A DNA stretch of 44,030 nt from a virus: IMG/VR virus record IMGVR_UViG_3300047548_001097, positions 1 through 44,030 of that record; one strand, written 5' to 3'. Below are positions 17,373 to 24,997 of the stretch, in pieces. Below the pieces are notes generated by a model. That model saw only the letters and a program-made list of their open reading frames with translations. It had not been told where the DNA came from and did no database searches. Numbering within the stretch: position 1 is the first letter of the stretch; every line of letters begins with the position of its first letter. Made by a program: the position numbers and the translations under genes.

Positions 17373-17990
17373 AATACACTCCCCAGACAGCACTCAGATG
17401 TCCCCATCCGAATGCCGTCCAGGCAATGCACGACCATCACTTATAGTCAGTTGTACCTTAACACCCGTATGGGTACTAAGGGGGGTACTACCAACGCCCC
17501 GTGGATTTATGTTAATTACAGCTCAACCTTAGCTGTAGTCTAGTACCGACACCAGACTGTGAGTCCTACTACCGTCGCTTCAACAACTGATCACTGGGCG
17601 ATACCATATGACCAATCTCCACAATAGCTCAGCCCACCGAAGTGAAGACTGAGTTCCAGTAATAACCATCCGAACGCAATAGTGCTTCGGGAAATAATCG
17701 GAGGCGGACTATTTCCTATACTTGACAGTTTAAGATCCGGAATCGCTGTATAAAGAGGGTCGCTCAATATACAGAAATCTACCCGGCTTCTCCAAGCGCC
17801 TGCTCGCAAAACATTAAGTATTTGCGATGTACTGCTCCACAGATGGGTATTGTTAATACGTACCAGCGCCAACGATCCTCGTGTTAGGAAACCGGCCCTG
17901 CTTATACGCAAATTAATATACAGAGGTCTGTCTCTACGGCCGTAGATTGACATGTACTTTTTCCAACCCTATCGTCTTCTGTCAGACGGG
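17373..17990 (-). ncRNA. Candidate large structured RNA (about 620 nt)
   Basis: No convincing gene covers this stretch, which is full of inverted repeats. Main stems: 17973-17988; a CTACGGCCGTAG palindrome at 17934-17945; 17846-17864; 17804-17827 (seven perfect pairs); 17690-17716 (ten pairs only when read on minus, where A-C becomes G-U); 17628-17653, capped on minus by a classic C-UUCG-G tetraloop; 17537-17558; 17518-17536; 17453-17488 (two stacked stems); 17413-17425. The ends may pair too (GACAG near 17982, CTGTC near 17387). The UUCG cap and the G-U pair favour the minus strand. It follows tRNA-Leu and a small gene. Size, phage context and tRNA neighbour fit the ROOL and GOLLD giant RNAs. 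Membership is untested. Confidence 0.55.
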
Positions 17991-17997
17991 ACTTCTT

Positions 17998-18258
17998 TTA
18001 ACCGTTTACAGATTGTAGATAAAAAGCAGTTGTTACTTCTTCTGCGGTATAACTACTCTCCAAAGATGATCCTGGGAGCATAATCGGCGATTTTGAATCT
18101 TCGCCAATCTTGTCCCGGAAAGCTTTTTCGCGCATGTCATACTGGTAGTCAGTAATGACTGGTTCGGCAAGTATGTAATAAAGATAACGATGAGCCATTA
18201 ACTCCCGTTCTTCATCTCGCAGCGGACCATCTTTACAACGAACGACATCTTCTGACAT
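17998..18258 (-). CDS. Orphan NAD-dependent DNA ligase domain Ia-like protein
   Basis: The start is at 18258 (MSEDVVRC, 86 residues), with AGAGG five bases upstream. A longer frame back to 18345 runs through the tRNA gene and is not real. Residues 22-45 (HRYLYYILAEPVITDYQYDMREKAF) match domain Ia of LigA, where Tyr, His, Asp and Tyr-Asp bind the NMN half of NAD. The following SPIMLPGSSLE resembles the linker to the adenylation domain. No adenylation, OB or BRCT domain follows. It might bind NAD or NMN, or assist a ligase encoded elsewhere. It lies between tRNA-Leu and the structured RNA. Confidence 0.6.
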   Translation of the reverse strand: MSEDVVRCKDGPLRDEERELMAHRYLYYILAEPVITDYQYDMREKAFRDKIGEDSKSPIMLPGSSLESSYTAEEVTTAFYLQSVNG

Positions 18259-18275
18259 ACACACCTCTTGTAAAT

Positions 18276-18359
18276 TGGTACCGGAAACCGGACTCGAACC
18301 GGTACGCCTTACGGCAGGAAATTTTAAGTCTCCGATGTCTACCATTCCATCACTCCGGC
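18276..18359 (-). tRNA. tRNA-Leu(UAA)
   Basis: Read on the minus strand, the acceptor GCCGGAG pairs with TTCCGGT, followed by discriminator A and an encoded CCA (18276-18278). The anticodon stem GGAGA/TTTCC carries loop CTTAAAA with anticodon UAA. The variable arm is long (TGCC-GTAA-GGCG), as in leucine tRNAs. The T arm is ACCGG-TTCGAGT-CCGGT. It decodes UUA, which is frequent in this AT-leaning genome. It is the only tRNA I find here. Confidence 0.93.
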
Positions 18360-18374
18360 GAATTAAAAGTAAAA

Positions 18375-18394
18375 GGGGGAGTATTACCTCCCCC
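18375..18394 (-). terminator. Strong rho-independent terminator before tRNA-Leu
   Basis: On the minus strand a GGGGGAG / CTCCCCC perfect seven-base-pair GC stem with a six-base loop is followed by TTTTACTTTT. It ends a transcript coming from about 18600 and isolates it from the tRNA. Confidence 0.85.
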
Positions 18395-18600
18395 CGTCAC
18401 ACCCTTGATCCCATAAGTACATGAGTGATGGGAGGGATTTTACCGACCCATGTACTATATGTCGGCTGCGCTTCGCTACTGTTAATTCAGCTGCCTCTCC
18501 ACCGATAGTGAAGTACTCACGCAATTAGACGGGAAATGCATTTCTCCCAACCGAGGTATATGTGAATAAACTAACCATTATTGTTGACTCCCAACCCAAA
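18395..18600 (-). ncRNA. Candidate small structured RNA (about 200-220 nt)
   Basis: This stretch lies between the stop of the gene at 18661 and the strong terminator at 18375, and I see no gene in it on either strand. It contains a 12-base palindrome GAAATGCATTTC (18533-18544), an eight-base inverted repeat AGTACATG/CATGTACT (18416-18456), and a short hairpin with a GGAGU loop on the minus strand (18583-18595). It could be a long structured 3' UTR of the gene at 18661 or a separate small RNA. I looked for a second tRNA and found no T arm. The 5' end is not defined. Confidence 0.4.
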
Positions 18601-18660
18601 CGGCCAGGCAATACCAATTAATTTTCTTCACATATTCTTACAAACTGTCATCTTTTTTTA

Positions 18661-19434
18661 TCAGTGCATGACAGTTTTGTTCTTCACTAACTCACCACCC
18701 ACTAAGGAGATATGGTGTATTTCTGTTGCTTCTTCTTTATTCCTGCGAATAAAGGAAAATTCCAACATTTCAGCCGGGGCATCACCGACGAATGAAGGTC
18801 CAGTAAACAGCAAACCAAACTCTTCACCCATAGCATCGTTGTACACCTTGGTGACATACTGCGCATCAGCAACAGTCTTGATATATTTAGGGTTCATAAT
18901 ACCCTGAATAGAAATATCCAGACTCTCACGGATGGGATCAGTCAGATCGCCACGTGTATCATACATCGCTTTCAGTGCCAGATCGATCATGCTAGCTGCT
19001 GTAGCCACGTATTCATGATTCATGTGACGTGCAACTTCAGGCAGATCACTATCATCATCTTCGAGGTCTTCACCGGTGATGACGTCACCAGTACCCATGT
19101 TAACAGCCCGCATGTTCTCAATCGGAATACCGACTTTTTCCGCGATACCTCGCATGATTGATTCCACCGCTTCACGAGCATCCTTTTCGTAGTTCTCTTC
19201 TTCCACTTCTACTTCTTCCCACTCGTCATTCTCAATGTTTTCATCCCGGTGAATAGGACAATCACATTTGGTAGGCTGTGGTTCGTCTTCCATCAGGCTA
19301 ACACCGAGGGCCCGGCTAAGCATTAGTACATCATTAGCACTGTCTACCTTACCGGCATCCAGAAATACTTGTTGCATGGCTTTCAGTTTCCGAAACATAC
19401 CACGTTTGCTGATTTTAATTTGAGTCTTTTTCAT
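18661..19434 (-). CDS. Acidic unknown protein
   Basis: A 257-residue protein behind AAGGAG. The N terminus is basic (MKKTQIKISKRGMFRKLK). Residues 57-85 contain CDC, His and then a very acidic run (EWEEVEVEEENYE), and a second acidic patch (EDLEDDDSD) lies at about 122-131. The C-terminal half is helical then beta-rich. No family is recognised. It has its own promoter (19482-19509) and is followed by the structured RNA island. Confidence 0.6.
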   Translation of the reverse strand: MKKTQIKISKRGMFRKLKAMQQVFLDAGKVDSANDVLMLSRALGVSLMEDEPQPTKCDCPIHRDENIENDEWEEVEVEEENYEKDAREAVESIMRGIAEKVGIPIENMRAVNMGTGDVITGEDLEDDDSDLPEVARHMNHEYVATAASMIDLALKAMYDTRGDLTDPIRESLDISIQGIMNPKYIKTVADAQYVTKVYNDAMGEEFGLLFTGPSFVGDAPAEMLEFSFIRRNKEEATEIHHISLVGGELVKNKTVMH

Positions 19435-19481
19435 GTTGTTCTCCTTACCGCAGAGCGGCTTTATGAATGAAGGTTCTCTTG

Positions 19482-19509
19482 ATTATGTATCTTTGAAAAG
19501 TATTTGAAA
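19482..19509 (-). promoter_or_regulatory. Promoter, TTTCAA-N16-CATAAT
   Basis: On the minus strand TTTCAA is followed after 16 bases by CATAAT. It lies about 50 bases upstream of the gene starting at 19434 and directly after the terminator of the helicase gene. The first 11 bases of its spacer region closely match the promoter at 11182. Confidence 0.65.
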
Positions 19510-19515
19510 CGGGAA

Positions 19516-19539
19516 TAAAGGGAGAGCTTTCGCTCTCCC
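19516..19539 (-). terminator. Rho-independent terminator
   Basis: The GGGAGAGC / GCTCTCCC stem (19520-19539) is followed on the minus strand by TTTATT. It ends the helicase gene at 19544. Confidence 0.8.
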
Positions 19540-19543
19540 GGTA

Positions 19544-21610
19544 TTACCAACTAGTACTACTCACTACGTCATCATAGAGGCTATGTTCAATATATCCAGT
19601 TTCAATGTCATCCAACATTTCTAAACTGAATACATTACTCAGTAATGATTCGATAGCAATATCCCCCATTGTTTTTACACCCATCATCAGATCGACTTGA
19701 TCTTGAGACCATTTCATAATATCCATACTACGTGTTGAAATGTTGGGCTCTATACCGGTATCTAACAAGGTGTTAAATATGCGGACTTGTGAATCCTGCC
19801 CTAAACGATGGACACGAGAGATCGACTGTTCACGCTCTATACTTCTAAATGGTTGATTTAAAAGTACAACGGAGTTAGCCATAATCAAAGGTACCGCTGT
19901 AGATAACGATTGATAGGTAGCCACCAAAGGATTTAAATCTTCATCCTTTTCAAAGGCATTTACAATGCTACTCAAGTTCTTATTGGTTTCACCGTAAACC
20001 AGTAATGGCTTATACCCCTGATGTTTTAAAATGCGATCAACTTCTTTAACCACTTCTACAAAGCTGGTAAAGATAATTGTCTTCTTTTCAGAACGATCAA
20101 TGATTTCGCTGAAGTTAATATGTTTTACCATATCCACATTACAGTCCACTCGCCGTTTACCCAATATACGTCCCAAAGCTTCACCACGAATCTTTAGGTG
20201 TACATATTTGATAACAGACTTCACATCTTTAAACCGTGCTCGATAATCATACGGTAGGTTAGGAAGTATATTGTTTTTCTCAAACAAATTTAACTCCACC
20301 AACAATTCGCCATACGGTTGTAAGTCTGTTACTTTACTGACAGTTTTAACACCCTGTAAATAACGTTCTAAAGCCTGTCGGTCGTGCGAACTACGCAACG
20401 TTTGACGATAGAGTTCAATACACTGATTATAGAACGCTTTATCCTCAGCTTCCCTAGCCTTATAGTACTTCACACGTTCTTCGATGAAAGCACGCATCTC
20501 AACCGTAATAGCAGCCAGTGTATACTGATGAGAATCTGCAAAGTCTACTTTAATAGTAGTTTCAATGGGATCCCCGGATACAACTGTGGCTTTATCAACA
20601 CGGTAAGAAGAAATACCTAAGCGATGCGATAGAATATCCAACGCATGAGATTGTCCCATACCGAAGACTTTCTTAAAGCTCTCTTGTACATCGTCATTAA
20701 AATACTTATCAATGGTTTTCAAGAAAGGAATCATCTCAGAACCCATTGCTTTCAATGGTGTACCGGATGCCCATAATACCCCAATAGGAGCAATGATTTC
20801 ACACAGTTTAATAAAGTTATTGGTACGATTAGATTTAATGTCATTGAAGTTATGACATTCGTCCAGAATAATAAAAGTGCGTCTTCCACGAAATGCTCTA
20901 GCTCGTTCTAATACACGTTCCAGACTTTCATAGTGGCAGATGATGAACTCTTCTTTACCCGTAATAGGTTCATTACCACTACTGATCCAAAAAGGTTGTG
21001 GACCTTTTACATATTCGTTTTGAAGGGTAGCTGCCCATACTCTATCGATAGCATTTTTAGGAGACACCACAATAACGGTTTCTGCTTCTTTCTGCGCCGC
21101 CAACATCAAACCGGAAAGTGTTTTACCACTACCCGGAGGAGCCGCTAGCAAATAACCATTCAGATCATACTGTTGTGTATATCGATCATACGTATGAAAG
21201 AATTCTTCTTGTGAAGGTAAAGGGCTTTTCTTAAAACGTGATAAATGTTTAGTTTGTAAAGAAGGGGTGAAGGGAAGTACCGTCTTCTTTAACCACGTAT
21301 TCTCTAGCAATAGTTCCTGAATACGTAGTGCCACCTTTCCTAACTGACTCATTCTGGCTTCAGCATACACCTTGGATAAAATGTATTGTAACTCCAGACC
21401 ATAGAACTTATCAATCTCTACGCTGACATCTGATGATTTTCTAAATAAGTTATTCCCTATTTTAGACGTACCCCAAATCATCTTTAAGTCTCTACGGATA
21501 GCCTCCGTTTTAAATCCTTTTATGCGAATAACATGTTCGTCTTCCTCAACCGTTAAACGCATTAAAGCAAGTTTTAATGGGGTAAAGTAATTCATAATGT
21601 TAACATCCAA
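19544..21610 (-). CDS. SNF2-type superfamily 2 DNA helicase/translocase
   Basis: A 688-residue ATPase. Motif I is APPGSGKT (residues 157-164), motif II DECH (250-253), motif III SGTPLK (about 283-288). A second RecA-like domain has IIFTSF (motif IV, about 515-520) and the SNF2-like motif VI REQSISRVHRLGQDSQVR (about 590-607). It should use ATP to move along or remodel DNA during phage replication or recombination, comparable in role to T4 UvsW, though the motifs are closer to SNF2 proteins. The first 120 residues are a separate N-terminal domain. The ATG at 21595 (MNYFTPLK) has GGA about ten bases upstream and may be the real start. Confidence 0.88.
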   Translation of the reverse strand: MDVNIMNYFTPLKLALMRLTVEEDEHVIRIKGFKTEAIRRDLKMIWGTSKIGNNLFRKSSDVSVEIDKFYGLELQYILSKVYAEARMSQLGKVALRIQELLLENTWLKKTVLPFTPSLQTKHLSRFKKSPLPSQEEFFHTYDRYTQQYDLNGYLLAAPPGSGKTLSGLMLAAQKEAETVIVVSPKNAIDRVWAATLQNEYVKGPQPFWISSGNEPITGKEEFIICHYESLERVLERARAFRGRRTFIILDECHNFNDIKSNRTNNFIKLCEIIAPIGVLWASGTPLKAMGSEMIPFLKTIDKYFNDDVQESFKKVFGMGQSHALDILSHRLGISSYRVDKATVVSGDPIETTIKVDFADSHQYTLAAITVEMRAFIEERVKYYKAREAEDKAFYNQCIELYRQTLRSSHDRQALERYLQGVKTVSKVTDLQPYGELLVELNLFEKNNILPNLPYDYRARFKDVKSVIKYVHLKIRGEALGRILGKRRVDCNVDMVKHINFSEIIDRSEKKTIIFTSFVEVVKEVDRILKHQGYKPLLVYGETNKNLSSIVNAFEKDEDLNPLVATYQSLSTAVPLIMANSVVLLNQPFRSIEREQSISRVHRLGQDSQVRIFNTLLDTGIEPNISTRSMDIMKWSQDQVDLMMGVKTMGDIAIESLLSNVFSLEMLDDIETGYIEHSLYDDVVSSTSW

Positions 21611-21630
21611 AAAAAAAACAAGACATAAAA

Positions 21631-21664
21631 TTAGTAGCGGGTGTTTAACAGCACCCGCTACTAA
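21631..21664 (-). terminator. Long perfect hairpin terminator after csrA
   Basis: TTAGTAGCGGGTG pairs with CACCCGCTACTAA (13 perfect base pairs, eight-base loop), followed on the minus strand by TTTTATG and, 15 bases later, a run of T. It separates csrA from the helicase gene. Confidence 0.8.
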
Positions 21665-21672
21665 CTATTTAC

Positions 21673-21885
21673 TTAACTACGTTCAAGAATGGTACGGGCA
21701 TGCCCCTCGCCAGTATACGCTTCACCGTTTTGGATACGCTCATAAATCTCTTCACGGTGTACACTGACATTGTCAGGTGCTTCAATGCCGAGTCTGATTT
21801 TACCACCCTTATCAGAAATCACAGTAACTACAATGTCATTACCAATGATTACACTTTGACCCTTCTTGCGAGTGAGAATCAACAT
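21673..21885 (-). CDS. csrA: CsrA/RsmA carbon storage regulator homologue
   Basis: This 70-residue protein is a full-length CsrA. It begins [18 protein letters not shown] and has [23 protein letters not shown], almost the E. coli consensus. The RNA-binding residues are kept: Leu4 and Arg6 in strand 1, and Arg44 in VHREEIY. CsrA dimers bind GGA motifs in RNA loops and block ribosome sites or alter mRNA stability. Its start (21885) overlaps the upstream stop as TGATG, with AAGGAG upstream, so translation is coupled. The tail (residues 56-70) differs from host CsrA and carries extra charge. A phage copy could reprogramme host carbon metabolism and biofilm genes, or regulate phage RNAs. Confidence 0.95.
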   Translation of the reverse strand: MLILTRKKGQSVIIGNDIVVTVISDKGGKIRLGIEAPDNVSVHREEIYERIQNGEAYTGEGHARTILERS

Positions 21886-22295
21886 CACACTTCTCCTTCT
21901 TCATCTTCGTCATCCAGTGCATTGAATTCATCATTCAGCACCACCATTGTTATTTCCCTACAATCATTTTTCTTGTAACATTTGAAAGTAATTTCCAAAC
22001 GATCAATCTCCATGATTGCAAAGCCGCGCATCAAAGTACCCCATGACAACTTAGCTTCAGCAAGCCTACGCGTCATATTTCCTTTCATGTTGGCAGAACC
22101 TTTCTTAGAAGAGATTTTGTTGATCTTCTCCTGATACTTAGTTATCTGCCTTTGCCACTGATGTCCCGTCAAGCCATACCGATACAGCAGAATTCTCCAG
22201 ACTCTGGCTAACGTATTATTGGTATTGTGAATTCCTTCTTCTCCTTGCTCGATGAGATTCAACATGGCATTCTTTTTCGATTTCTCGTCAGCCAT
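21885..22295 (-). CDS. Unknown protein upstream of csrA
   Basis: A 136-residue protein with a basic centre (about residues 50-80) and a very acidic C terminus ([12 protein letters not shown]). The pattern [14 protein letters not shown]...[20 protein letters not shown] resembles small proteins I recall from large phages that lack an assigned function. Its stop codon overlaps the csrA start, so the two are made together; it may act with CsrA. Confidence 0.6.
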   Translation of the reverse strand: MADEKSKKNAMLNLIEQGEEGIHNTNNTLARVWRILLYRYGLTGHQWQRQITKYQEKINKISSKKGSANMKGNMTRRLAEAKLSWGTLMRGFAIMEIDRLEITFKCYKKNDCREITMVVLNDEFNALDDEDEEGEV

Positions 22296-22310
22296 CGATC
22301 ACTCCTTCCG

Positions 22311-22820
22311 TCAGGTAAAAGATCTATCCCCTAACACTTCTACCATGGTCATAAAACAGTCTAGTACTTTGGATAATCTCCTTTCCAAATAAGTATTAGG
22401 ACTGTCACCTCTATTGGCATAAATAGCTTTAATGTAACTTCCCACTAAATCTACGGATGCCGATAAATCATTTACTATCCACCCAGCGTCTTCGGGCATT
22501 GATAACCAAGTGGATAATGGAACTACTTCAGTATTCATTGGCGGTATTCTGGCAGAGATAAAACCTTTTTCACTCTGTAGAATCGAGCATTCTCGCAGAA
22601 AATATAACAAATCATATAGAGATGCAATTGCCATCAACACAGAAATCTCCCGACACTCTAGTCGAGAGATCTTTTTTACTTCCGAGTTTTGTAAAAACTC
22701 TAAAGTCAGTAACACGGTTTCCAAATCAGATTTTAATAAGCCATCTGCGTTACTGTTATTGTTTTTAAACTGTCGCCATCTCCAGCGGTTTAAATATGGT
22801 TTAAATGGGTTTTTTATCAT
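22311..22820 (-). CDS. Unknown helical protein
   Basis: The start is set at 22820 (MIKNPFKPYL, 169 residues), with AAGGA nine bases upstream. A frame opening at 22853 has no ribosome site. The N terminus is very basic and aromatic (NRWRWRQFK). The rest is helical, with one moderately hydrophobic stretch (about residues 60-80) that may be a core helix rather than a membrane span. No family is recognised. Confidence 0.55.
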   Translation of the reverse strand: MIKNPFKPYLNRWRWRQFKNNNSNADGLLKSDLETVLLTLEFLQNSEVKKISRLECREISVLMAIASLYDLLYFLRECSILQSEKGFISARIPPMNTEVVPLSTWLSMPEDAGWIVNDLSASVDLVGSYIKAIYANRGDSPNTYLERRLSKVLDCFMTMVEVLGDRSFT

Positions 22821-22897
22821 ATGCCTATTCCTTAAAGACAGTACATCATACAAATAATGTATATCTGAAATAATTTATAAATCGGAGGTATCCCATC

Positions 22898-23287
22898 ATG
22901 GATCCTAAAGTGAACGACGAGCCTCTGGATATTAGCCCTGAGGCTATTATTAAAGCAGTACAAACCAAACGTATGCGGATGTTGTTAGGTAAAGAAGACG
23001 TTGATAAGAACGCTCGTTACTTAATGAATGAACTGGCCGAAACGGCAGTACAGTGTCGTAAGATTGAATCCGATGAAAAGATTTCTGGTGATGATCGTGA
23101 AACGGCTACAGCCATTGCTAACGTGCTAGCGAAGATAGACCGTAACCCTTATTATGATAAAGGTGGTCGTACATTCGATATGCCGGTTGTTGTACCTCCA
23201 TTACCTTCTACCGAAATTGTTCCCGGTGAGATGGGGAAAGAGATAGAAGATCTGGACTACAATCAATTTGTAGAAACAAAAAAATAA
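22898..23287 (+). CDS. Isolated plus-strand protein, unknown
   Basis: A 129-residue soluble, acidic, helical protein behind a strong GGAGG site. The C-terminal 40 residues are Pro/Val/Glu-rich and probably unstructured (MPVVVPPLPSTEIVPGEMG). It is the only plus-strand gene between 10519 and 27982, flanked by minus-strand genes, and it ends in a bidirectional terminator. An internal virion or packaging role is possible from its isolation alone; nothing in the sequence shows it. Confidence 0.6.
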   Translation: MDPKVNDEPLDISPEAIIKAVQTKRMRMLLGKEDVDKNARYLMNELAETAVQCRKIESDEKISGDDRETATAIANVLAKIDRNPYYDKGGRTFDMPVVVPPLPSTEIVPGEMGKEIEDLDYNQFVETKK

Positions 23288-23308
23288 AAGGGACTTTACG
23301 TCCCTTTT
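23286..23308. terminator. Bidirectional terminator
   Basis: AAAAGGGAC pairs with GTCCCTTTT around a five-base loop, followed by T-rich sequence on plus and, on minus, by TATTTTTT. It separates the genes ending at 23287 and 23310. Confidence 0.85.
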
Positions 23309-23309
23309 T

Positions 23310-23816
23310 TTATTTTGTCTTAGTAGGAGCCGGCTCAATAACAATTTCTACCAGTACACTTTCCATCAATACTACCGTCAACAAGAATGGGTATTCCATA
23401 ATGAGGTTATACACATTTCGTTGATCCGTCGTCATTGTGGCAGTTTTACTATCGCTCTGGGGAGCACCGTACAAAGCTTCATCTGTTGTAAGAACAACAT
23501 ACTTAACTAAGTTACGCCACTCATCCTGCGTAAATCCAAAGGATAGATTGGTCAATACTGTCAGGTTCTTTAACAGATTCAACAAGGAGTAGTTTTCATC
23601 CACTCCCCGATCTTTCTTTTCAATAGCCTTACTGTCTAACTCCTCCAACATCTGCAGAACGGTTTCTTTCCCACCAGTACGCAATAAAGCATAGGTAGGA
23701 ATAATCCCGCCAGGTCTACTCACCATTCTCTGATAAAGATCAGTAAAAAGGTTATTGCGTTCAATCTGCCATGACAGATCACCAACAGCCTGTTGAAACA
23801 TATCTCTCGTATTCAT
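23310..23816 (-). CDS. Unknown protein
   Basis: A 168-residue helical protein behind GAGGG. Near the C terminus a hydrophobic stretch (FLLTVVLMESVLVEIVI, about residues 143-160) is interrupted by two Glu, so it is more likely a buried helix than a membrane span. No family is recognised. Confidence 0.55.
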   Translation of the reverse strand: MNTRDMFQQAVGDLSWQIERNNLFTDLYQRMVSRPGGIIPTYALLRTGGKETVLQMLEELDSKAIEKKDRGVDENYSLLNLLKNLTVLTNLSFGFTQDEWRNLVKYVVLTTDEALYGAPQSDSKTATMTTDQRNVYNLIMEYPFLLTVVLMESVLVEIVIEPAPTKTK

Positions 23817-23822
23817 ACACCC

Positions 23823-24194
23823 TCACAGATACCGTTTAACGATGTCTTGGATTTCCTTACTTTTCCAAAACGCCCATGGAGACGCATAACGCAACTTAGA
23901 ATAATCTTCCTTATCCACAGTAGCGCTGTCCACCAACTTATCAGTAACCGTGGTAACATGACCAATAACTTCGCGTACCATTTTTACCGTTGCAGTCATC
24001 ACCACATTCTGACCCGCATCCAAGAACTCAATGACTTCCGTAGGATGCATCCACCGCAACCTTTCCAAAATGTCTTCTTTGTAGGTAAACGGGCTAAAGA
24101 CTTCTGCCCTGATTTTCGGCAATCCCCTGTTCGGGTACCAACGAATATAGCCGAGTTTGACATCGTTGAATTTCTTATTGTCGGATTTTGACAT
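23823..24194 (-). CDS. Unknown protein
   Basis: The start is set at 24194 (MSKSDNKKFN, 123 residues), just behind AAGGAAAAGG. The longer frame from 24236 has no ribosome site. The product is basic, mixed alpha/beta, with aromatic clusters (IRWYP, SPWAFWK). It lies 65 bases downstream of a promoter-like element at 24261-24288. Family unknown. Confidence 0.55.
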   Translation of the reverse strand: MSKSDNKKFNDVKLGYIRWYPNRGLPKIRAEVFSPFTYKEDILERLRWMHPTEVIEFLDAGQNVVMTATVKMVREVIGHVTTVTDKLVDSATVDKEDYSKLRYASPWAFWKSKEIQDIVKRYL

Positions 24195-24260
24195 TTTCCT
24201 TTTCCTTTTTATACCGGGGTTGAAACAAAAAGTCATGAAGTGTATAACTTCATCAGTATG

Positions 24261-24288
24261 ATGATATACTTTTCAAATATTTTTGAAA
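24261..24288 (-). promoter_or_regulatory. Promoter, TTTCAA-N16-TATCAT
   Basis: On the minus strand TTTCAA is followed after 16 bases by TATCAT, preceded by GTA, as in the other elements. It drives the unit starting at 24194. No terminator is visible for the gene ending at 24299. Confidence 0.6.
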
Positions 24289-24298
24289 ATGTTTTTCA

Positions 24299-24982
24299 TC
24301 AAATAGCGCTACTAAAACATTTCAGTGGTAATACGTCTACCGTGAAATGTTTAGAAAGAGTCAGTGCCATATAATCGATAATCTCTTTTGGATTTTTACC
24401 ATTAGGATCCACCTCATCCAATAAACATAGAGGGAAGGTAAAGACTACATCCGGCACTTTATTTTTATCCAGGTTTTGGGCATGTATAGCCAACCATTCA
24501 TTCATATCAAAGAAATACACGTTATCAAAATTATCACGTATCCATAAAGGAGTGCAGACTTTAATGTCTCTGTAGATAACATTTACGTGTTCGGTAATGA
24601 AGAGTTCTTGTAAACAGGTTTTGAAATCATTTATCTCAGAAGATGATAACCGATAAGGCCATGTATTTAAAGTAACATCTGCTTCAAAGGACTTCGGATG
24701 ATCGGGACCCAATAACTCATTCTCTTTTCTTTTTGCAGAAAACATGTGGAGTATTTCTGTAGGGTCTGCTATCTTTAAAATCTCAGAATCCCTTTTGACC
24801 CAGCGACTAGATATCTGTTGATCGGATACCGTAGGTAGAATATATGAGAAACGATTTGTCAATCGAGTCTTATAACCTTGTTGTAAGAGTTCTTCTGCCC
24901 ATGTTGGATTACAGCTCTTAATAACTGCTAAACGTGTATCCAGTATGGAGTCCAGAAATAGCAATGTTCTAACTTTCTCCAT
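24299..24982 (-). CDS. Unknown protein next to the RNA polymerase fragment
   Basis: A 227-residue protein behind AGGAG with a ten-base spacer. It is mixed alpha/beta and mildly acidic, with no recognised motif. It starts only 15 bases after the stop of the RNAP beta C-terminal gene, so the two are cotranscribed. Phage polymerases of the phiKZ type have an extra subunit with no bacterial counterpart. That role is a guess based on position only. Confidence 0.55.
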   Translation of the reverse strand: MEKVRTLLFLDSILDTRLAVIKSCNPTWAEELLQQGYKTRLTNRFSYILPTVSDQQISSRWVKRDSEILKIADPTEILHMFSAKRKENELLGPDHPKSFEADVTLNTWPYRLSSSEINDFKTCLQELFITEHVNVIYRDIKVCTPLWIRDNFDNVYFFDMNEWLAIHAQNLDKNKVPDVVFTFPLCLLDEVDPNGKNPKEIIDYMALTLSKHFTVDVLPLKCFSSAI

Positions 24983-24997
24983 ACTACAGATCTCCTG

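Noticed and set aside
17591-17953. A 120-codon open frame on the minus strand inside the structured RNA region
   Set aside because: The product has only one Lys and one Glu in 120 residues, unlike every neighbour, uses rare-looking codons, lacks a ribosome site and contains the UUCG hairpin and other stems. It is probably chance.
18259-18345. N-terminal extension of the ligase-like gene
   Set aside because: It would translate through the tRNA-Leu gene; the ATG at 18258 has a proper ribosome site.
18430-18545. Second tRNA upstream of tRNA-Leu
   Set aside because: Stems resembling an acceptor (GTACT/AGTAC) exist, but there is no T arm with TTCRA and no sensible anticodon arm.
23793-24191. A 132-codon open frame on the plus strand
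   Set aside because: Antisense to the gene at 23823-24194, whose start has a clear ribosome site; composition is His- and Phe-rich as in shadow frames.
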